64,000 bases of DNA from Mycobacterium sp. Root265 (GTDB lineage Bacteria; Actinomycetota; Actinomycetes; Mycobacteriales; Mycobacteriaceae), in contig NZ_LMJA01000022.1 of assembly GCF_001428895.1 (NCBI RefSeq), forward strand, positions 187,369 to 251,368, written 5' to 3'. Shown piece after piece: positions 59,311 to 64,000 of this stretch. The first letter of the stretch is position 1; every line of letters starts with the position of its first letter. The translations under genes were made by a program, and so were the position numbers. The notes beneath the pieces were generated by a model, which saw only the letters and a list, made by a program, of their open reading frames with translations, ran no database searches and was not told where the DNA came from.

Positions 59311-60540
59311 GTGCTGCACGACACGACGCCCACGCGGGCCCGACCGGGTTGGTTCCTGCTCGGGCCGGCATTCGTGGCGGCCATCGCCTATGTCGACCCC
59401 GGCAACGTCGCCGCCAATGTCAGCGCCGGCGCCCAGTACGGCTTCCTGCTGGTCTGGGTGATCCTGGTCGCCAACATCATGGCGGGGCTGGTGCAGTTCC
59501 TGTCGGCCAAACTCGGCCTGGTCACCGGGCGTTCGCTGCCCGAGGCCGTCGCCGATCATTCCCGCACCCGGACCCGGGTCGCCTACTGGCTGCAGGCCGA
59601 GTTGGTCGCCATGGCCACCGATCTGGCCGAGATCGTCGGTGGGGCGATCGCGCTGTACCTTTTGTTCGACCTGCCCTTGCTGGTCGGCGGGGCCATCACC
59701 GGCGCGGTGTCGCTGGGGCTGCTGGCGATTCAGAACCGACGCGGCCAGCGGGTATTCGAGCGGGTGATCACCGGCCTGCTGCTGATCATCGCGATCGGCT
59801 TTCTCACCAGCCTGTTCGTCGCCCCACCATCGGCCGCCGATGTCGCATCCGGTCTGGTCCCCCGTTTCGACGGTGCCGAGAGCGTGCTGCTGGCCACCGC
59901 CATGCTCGGCGCCACCGTGATGCCGCACGCGGTGTACCTGCACTCCGGGCTGGCCCGCGACCGACACGGACACCCTGACGCCGGTCCGGCCCGAAAGCGG
60001 CTGCTGCGCATCACCAAATACGACGTCGGCCTGGCCATGCTGGTCGCCGGAGCGGTGAACCTGGCCATGCTGCTGGTCGCCGCGACCAACCTGCAGGGCA
60101 TGGACAACACCGACTCCATCGAGGGCGCCCACGCTGCCGTCAGCAGTCAGCTCGGCCCGACCGTGGCGCTGTTCTTCGCGATCGGCCTGCTGGCGTCCGG
60201 GCTGGCCTCGACCTCGGTCGGCGCGTACGCCGGCGCCATGATCATGTCGGGGCTGCTCAAACGCAATTACCCACTGCTGTTGCGCCGCCTGGTCACCCTC
60301 ATCCCCGCGCTGGTGATCCTCGCCATCGGCGTGGACCCCAGCCGCGCGCTGGTGCTCTCGCAGGTGGTGCTGTCCTTCGGTATCCCGTTCGCGCTCATCC
60401 CGCTGATCCGGCTGACCAGCAACCGGACGCTGATGGGCGCCGATATCAACCACCGGGCGACCACGGCCCTAGGCTGGCTGGTGGCCGGTGTCATCACCGT
60501 GCTGAACGTCGTGTTGATCTACCTGACCATCCGAGGCTGA
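59311..60540 (+). CDS. mntH: Nramp-family divalent metal (Mn2+) transporter
   Basis: A 409-residue Nramp transporter importing Mn2+ (and other divalent metals) with H+. The metal-site DPGN motif is in VDPGNVAANVSAG, and the second half-site is MPHAVYLHSGL; 11 hydrophobic helices are evident. It starts at GTG 59311 behind a strong GGAGGAGAAGG. Order SDR, reductase, small peptide, mntH, GGCT protein agrees with my memory of the M. tuberculosis Rv0927c-Rv0923c block. Regulation by an MntR-type protein or leader RNA is likely but unproven. Confidence 0.92.
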   Translation: MLHDTTPTRARPGWFLLGPAFVAAIAYVDPGNVAANVSAGAQYGFLLVWVILVANIMAGLVQFLSAKLGLVTGRSLPEAVADHSRTRTRVAYWLQAELVAMATDLAEIVGGAIALYLLFDLPLLVGGAITGAVSLGLLAIQNRRGQRVFERVITGLLLIIAIGFLTSLFVAPPSAADVASGLVPRFDGAESVLLATAMLGATVMPHAVYLHSGLARDRHGHPDAGPARKRLLRITKYDVGLAMLVAGAVNLAMLLVAATNLQGMDNTDSIEGAHAAVSSQLGPTVALFFAIGLLASGLASTSVGAYAGAMIMSGLLKRNYPLLLRRLVTLIPALVILAIGVDPSRALVLSQVVLSFGIPFALIPLIRLTSNRTLMGADINHRATTALGWLVAGVITVLNVVLIYLTIRG

Positions 60541-60547
60541 CCCCTGA

Positions 60548-61618
60548 ATGCAGTCCGACCACCTGTACTTCGCATACGGATCGAATCTGTGCGTGCAACA
60601 GATGGCCCGGCGCTGCCCGGACGCCACCGACCCCCGGCCGGCCACCCTCGCCGACCATGACTGGCTGATCAACGAGCGCGGGGTAGCGACCGTCGAGCCG
60701 TTCGACGGTGCCGTCGTGCACGGGGTGCTCTGGCGGCTCAGCGATCACGATCTGAGCGTGCTGGACAGCGCCGAAGGCGTTCCGGTGCGCTACCGCCGCG
60801 ACGAGCTCGTCGTGCACACCGCCGAGGGCCCCGGCCCGGCCTGGGTCTATATCGACCCGCGGGTCGAACCCGGACCGCCCCGGCCCGGCTATCTGGAACG
60901 CATCATCGACGGCGCCCGCCACCACGGGCTGCCGCAGCGCTGGGTCGATTTCCTGCACCGGTGGGATCCTGCGAGCTGGCCCCACCGCGACATCACCGAT
61001 ACCCCTGCACCGCAATCTCTTTCGGAACTACTGACCGACCCGGACATCGTCGAGAGCAGCACCCTGGCCTCCCGGTTCGGGTTTCTGGCCATCCACGGCG
61101 GTGGGCTGGAACAGATGACCGATGTCATCGCCGACCGGGCCGCCCGGGCGTCCGGTGCCTCGCTGTACATGGTGCGCCACCCCGACCGCTACCCCCACCA
61201 CCTGTCGTCGCGGCTCTACCGGCCCGCCGAGTCCGAGCAGCTCGCCGCCTTCCTCGACCACGTCGACACGGTGATCTCGCTGCACGGCTACGGCCGCATC
61301 GGCCGCAGCACCCAACTGCTGGCCGGCGGCGGCAACCGGGACCTCGCCGCGCATCTGGCGCGACACCTGCAGGTGCCCGGCCACCATGTGGTCACCGACC
61401 TCGAGGCGATGCCGCGGGAGCTGCGCGGGCTGCACCCGGACAACCCGGTGAACCTGCCCCGTGGCGGTGGCGTGCAGCTCGAACTGCCGTCGCGCGTGCG
61501 CGGCACCAGCCCGCGCAGCGGGTTGCCCGACGCCGACGGCATCACCCCGGCGACCGCGGCGCTGATCGACGGACTGTCCGCCGCCGCGAGAGCCTGGTCA
61601 CTCCCGTCGTCACGGTGA
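60548..61618 (+). CDS. Fusion of gamma-glutamylcyclotransferase-like and poly-gamma-glutamate hydrolase-like domains (Rv0923c-like)
   Basis: A 356-residue two-domain protein. Residues 1 to about 140 are a GGCT/AIG2-like fold (YFAYGSNLCVQQMARRCP; acid candidate in LSVLDSAEGVPVRYRR). Residues about 165-345 match the poly-gamma-glutamate hydrolase/DUF867 family with zinc-type motifs IHGGGLEQMTDVIADRAA, HHLSSRLYRP and ISLHGYGR. Both halves act on gamma-glutamyl bonds in their families. It is seven bases after mntH, so probably co-transcribed. No signal peptide; cytosolic. Confidence 0.78.
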   Translation: MQSDHLYFAYGSNLCVQQMARRCPDATDPRPATLADHDWLINERGVATVEPFDGAVVHGVLWRLSDHDLSVLDSAEGVPVRYRRDELVVHTAEGPGPAWVYIDPRVEPGPPRPGYLERIIDGARHHGLPQRWVDFLHRWDPASWPHRDITDTPAPQSLSELLTDPDIVESSTLASRFGFLAIHGGGLEQMTDVIADRAARASGASLYMVRHPDRYPHHLSSRLYRPAESEQLAAFLDHVDTVISLHGYGRIGRSTQLLAGGGNRDLAAHLARHLQVPGHHVVTDLEAMPRELRGLHPDNPVNLPRGGGVQLELPSRVRGTSPRSGLPDADGITPATAALIDGLSAAARAWSLPSSR

Positions 61619-61670
61619 GCTCCGCGTCGCACCGACCCATCCATTTTCCGCACCGCTCCGAATACAAATC

Positions 61671-62975
61671 GTGGAACGAAACGACCTCACCGGCCGCTCG
61701 GTCGCCGTCATCGGCAGCGGTGTCGCCGGGCTGACCGCCGCGTACGTCCTGTCCGCACACAACCGGGTCACCCTGTTCGAGGCCGATGTCCGCCTCGGCG
61801 GCCACGCCCACACCCACCTGGTCGACGACGGGCGGGGCAACCCGGTCGCCGTCGACACCGCGTTCCTGGTGCACAACGACCGCACCTACCCCACGTTGTG
61901 CAGGCTGTTCGACGAGCTCGGCGTGCAGACCCATGACACCGACATGTCGATGTCGGTGCGCGACGACAGCATCGGGTTGGAGTACGCCGGCGCCCGCGGG
62001 GTGGGTGGACTGTTCCCGTCCCTGTCGAACCTGACCCGGCCGCGGTATCTGCGCATGCTGGCCGAGGTCACCCGGTTTCACCGGGCGGCCAGCGACCTGC
62101 TCGGCTTCGGCGATCCACACGACACCGTGACCTTGGGGGCGTTCCTGGAGCGCAACAGGTTCTCGGACTACTTCATCGAGCACTTCATGACACCGCTGGT
62201 GGCGGCGGTCTGGTCGTGCGCCCCCGGCGAAGCCCTGCGCTACCCCGCGCGCTACCTGTTCATGTTCCTCGACCACCACGGCATGCTGACGGTGTTCGGT
62301 TCGCCGACCTGGAAGACCGTGGTCGGCGGCTCGGCCAGCTATGTGTCCGCCGTCGCCGAACGCGTGCACGAGGTGGTGCTCGGGTCACCGGCCGGGTCGG
62401 TGCGCCGCAACGAACACGGCGTGCAGGTCACCACCGGAGCAGGCGGCCCCCGGCAGTTCGATGCCGCGGTGATCGCCACCCACCCCGATCAGGCCCTGCT
62501 GGCGCTGGCCGAACCCACCCCCCGGGAACGCGACATCCTCGGCGTGATCGGCTACTCCGCCAACCACGCTCAGCTGCATACCGACACCTCCCTGCTGCCG
62601 ACCCGGGCCCGCGCACGGGCGTCCTGGAATTACCTCGCCACCGGAGGGGACGGGCCGGTTCTGGTGACCTACGACATCAGCCGGCTGATGGGGCTGACCG
62701 GAGAGCGACGATTCATGGTCACCCTGGGCGGGCGCGAACGGGTGGATCCGGCCACCGTGATCGCCGAGATGATCTACGACCACCCGCTGTACACACCGGA
62801 ATCGGTTGCCGCCCAACGTCTGCTGCCGACCCTGAACGACGACCGGGTGGTGTTCGCCGGCGCATACCACGGCTGGGGCTTCCACGAGGATGGTGCGGCC
62901 GCCGGTCTGCGCGCCGCCGAACGTCTGGGCGCCCGCTGGCCTTCCACGCCGGAGCAGGAGTCGGTGTCATGCTGA
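61671..62975 (+). CDS. FAD-dependent amine-oxidase-fold protein of the ufaA1 lipid cluster (Rv0449c-like)
   Basis: A 434-residue flavoprotein starting at GTG 61671. FAD motifs are VIGSGVAGLTAAYVLSAHNRVTLFEA, then RLGGHAHTH, the pattern of phytoene-desaturase-like oxidoreductases found with cyclopropane/methyl-branching methyltransferases. It is followed without a gap by a DUF1365 gene and the methyltransferase, the same order as Rv0449c-Rv0448c-ufaA1 (from memory). A likely role is reduction or handling of an unsaturated fatty-acyl intermediate on phospholipid. Confidence 0.85.
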   Translation: MERNDLTGRSVAVIGSGVAGLTAAYVLSAHNRVTLFEADVRLGGHAHTHLVDDGRGNPVAVDTAFLVHNDRTYPTLCRLFDELGVQTHDTDMSMSVRDDSIGLEYAGARGVGGLFPSLSNLTRPRYLRMLAEVTRFHRAASDLLGFGDPHDTVTLGAFLERNRFSDYFIEHFMTPLVAAVWSCAPGEALRYPARYLFMFLDHHGMLTVFGSPTWKTVVGGSASYVSAVAERVHEVVLGSPAGSVRRNEHGVQVTTGAGGPRQFDAAVIATHPDQALLALAEPTPRERDILGVIGYSANHAQLHTDTSLLPTRARARASWNYLATGGDGPVLVTYDISRLMGLTGERRFMVTLGGRERVDPATVIAEMIYDHPLYTPESVAAQRLLPTLNDDRVVFAGAYHGWGFHEDGAAAGLRAAERLGARWPSTPEQESVSC

Positions 62976-63712
62976 CTCCGTCGCTGTACCGCACCCGGAT
63001 CAGCCATATCCGGCACGCCCCGGTGCGGAAGGGATTCGAGCATCGCAGCTACACCTGGTACGTCGATATAGACGAACTGCCCCAGCTGCCGATCTGGTTG
63101 CGGCCCTTCGCCGTTTTCCGTGCGCAGGACCACTTTTCGGCACCCGCGGATCAGCAGCCGACGCTGCGTGAACGGGTCGACGACTTCCTGGCCGCCAACG
63201 ACATCGACCCGGTCGACGGCCAGATCACCGCGCTGTTGCACGCCCGGGTGCTCGGCTACGTCTTCAACCCGATCAGTGTCTTCTGGTGCCATGACGCCGC
63301 CGGGGTGTTGCAGCACGTCATCGTCGAGGTGCACAACACCTACGGCGGTCGCCACGCATATCTGTTGCCGCCCACCGAAACCGGACCGACGGCCGTCACC
63401 AAGAGCTTCTACGTCTCCCCCTTCAACGAGGTCGAGGGCTACTACCTGGTCGATGCGCCGCGGCCCGACGCCACCGCGGATCTCGCGATCTCCTGGCACC
63501 GCAGCAACAAGCTGGTGTTCGCCGCGTCGCTGCACGGGAAGCGCATGCCGGCATCGGCGCTGGATGTCGCGCGGATGCAGCTGGTGGCGCCGGTCGCGCC
63601 CCTGATGGGCGCACTGCAGATCCGGCTGCACGGTATCGCGCTCTGGCTGCGCGGCCTGCCCGTCATACCCCGCACCATCACCATGTCCGAGACCAGGAAG
63701 GCCACGCACTGA
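62969..63712 (+). CDS. DUF1365 protein of the ufaA1 cluster (Rv0448c-like)
   Basis: A 247-residue DUF1365 protein: LYRTRISHIRHAPVRKGFEHRSYTWYVDIDELP at the N-terminus, VLGYVFNPISVFWCHDAAG, EVHNTYGGRHAYLL and FYVSPFNEVEGYY. The family regularly lies between the FAD protein and the fatty-acid methyltransferase, but its biochemical role is not settled. ATG 62969 overlaps the previous gene by seven bases, and the stop overlaps the next ATG by one base. Confidence 0.85.
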   Translation: MLTPSLYRTRISHIRHAPVRKGFEHRSYTWYVDIDELPQLPIWLRPFAVFRAQDHFSAPADQQPTLRERVDDFLAANDIDPVDGQITALLHARVLGYVFNPISVFWCHDAAGVLQHVIVEVHNTYGGRHAYLLPPTETGPTAVTKSFYVSPFNEVEGYYLVDAPRPDATADLAISWHRSNKLVFAASLHGKRMPASALDVARMQLVAPVAPLMGALQIRLHGIALWLRGLPVIPRTITMSETRKATH

Positions 63713-64000
63713 TGACGCTGGAGACCACCGGCAGCACCGAGGCTCAGGCGAATTCCACTCGGTGGGCACAGATCGCGAGAGCACCCCGCGGCCCGGTCAG
63801 CGCCGTGCAGGGACACATCGCCGGGGCCCTGCTGCGGCGAGCGGTGCGCCAACTCCCGATACGGTTGGAACACCCGGACGGATCCGTCCTGGGCGCCGCC
63901 GATCCCACCCTGCCCACCATGACATTGCACCGGCCCGAGGCGTTGTTCCGCCGGGTCGGCCGCTACGGACTCATCGGATTCGGCGAGTCCTACATGGCCG
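63712..64000 (+). CDS. ufaA1: Cyclopropane-fatty-acid-synthase-like SAM methyltransferase, N-terminal part (truncated by window)
   Basis: Only about 96 N-terminal residues are in the window: MTLETTGSTEAQANSTRWAQ then PIRLEHPDGSVLGAADPTLPTMTLHRPEALFRRVGRYGLIGFGESYMA. This is the typical pre-Rossmann region of CFAS-like enzymes (LxxPDG and RxGRxGLIGFGESYM). Position after the FAD and DUF1365 genes supports UfaA1, reported to make tuberculostearate from oleate in mycobacteria. The SAM-binding domain lies to the right of the window. Confidence 0.8.
   Translation, partial: MTLETTGSTEAQANSTRWAQIARAPRGPVSAVQGHIAGALLRRAVRQLPIRLEHPDGSVLGAADPTLPTMTLHRPEALFRRVGRYGLIGFGESYMA

Noticed and set aside
58780-60453. 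557-codon minus-strand frame opposite mntH
   Set aside because: Gln/His/Asp/Gly-rich with no domain; antisense to a clear Nramp protein.
1-64000. CRISPR array, insertion sequence, prophage or integrase
   Set aside because: No regularly spaced repeats, transposase, terminal inverted repeats or integrase were seen; the DUF222/HNH gene alone is not evidence of a mobile element.

Overview
The window is GC-rich actinobacterial DNA, most likely from a rapidly growing mycobacterium (Mycolicibacterium or Mycobacterium type). Supporting markers are several F420-dependent LLM-class and Ddn-like oxidoreductases, a DUF222/HNH (13E12-type) protein, an Rv1733c-like membrane protein, the divergent ligD/ku pair, a block matching my memory of M. 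tuberculosis Rv0927c-Rv0926c-mntH-Rv0923c, and a block matching Rv0449c-Rv0448c-ufaA1. Many genes start with GTG or overlap their neighbour by four bases. All homology statements come from motif recognition and memory; no search was run.

Layout. 0-3 kb: the end of an aromatic-carotenoid cluster (crtU, Rieske/DUF5914 protein, convergent idi). 3-6.2 kb: DUF222/HNH protein, then an alpha/beta hydrolase-TetR pair behind a clear operator. 6.2-15.8 kb: two divergent groups rich in F420-dependent LLM oxidoreductases and SDRs, one of them an LLM-cupin fusion, around an Rrf2 regulator with two palindromes, running into rnhA. 15.9-25 kb: a ketone/alcohol module (Baeyer-Villiger monooxygenase, esterase, SDR, AcoR-like regulator, aldehyde dehydrogenase, iron alcohol dehydrogenase, 3-hydroxyacyl-CoA dehydrogenase). 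25-32.7 kb: a TetR-controlled FAD monooxygenase and a tightly coupled lower beta-ketoadipate operon (pcaF-pcaD-CoA transferase A/B) with a LysR regulator.

32.7-42.5 kb: a diguanylate cyclase, an M28 lipoprotein with altered metal ligands, Ddn-like and TetR genes, an operon joining a sugar porter to a cNMP/CBS/nucleotidyltransferase protein and a metallophosphoesterase, and a serine hydrolase. 42.5-52.5 kb: a benzoylformate-decarboxylase-like operon with a cis-CaaD-like tautomerase and a GlcD/GlcE hybrid, divergent from a large LuxR-type ATPase regulator, then a DUF4239 protein and a TetR/P450 pair. 52.5-64 kb looks like conserved mycobacterial core: ligD/ku, an HNH nuclease, tRNA-Ile with a UAU anticodon, an SDR and a reductase, a leader peptide and small secreted peptide ahead of mntH, a GGCT-hydrolase fusion, and the start of the ufaA1 lipid-methylation operon.

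The accessory genes look like a catabolic island. Each module has its own regulator, and several have a visible palindromic operator. The least explained systems are the tautomerase/ThDP-decarboxylase operon, the LLM-cupin operon, and the sugar porter/cNMP-CBS operon.
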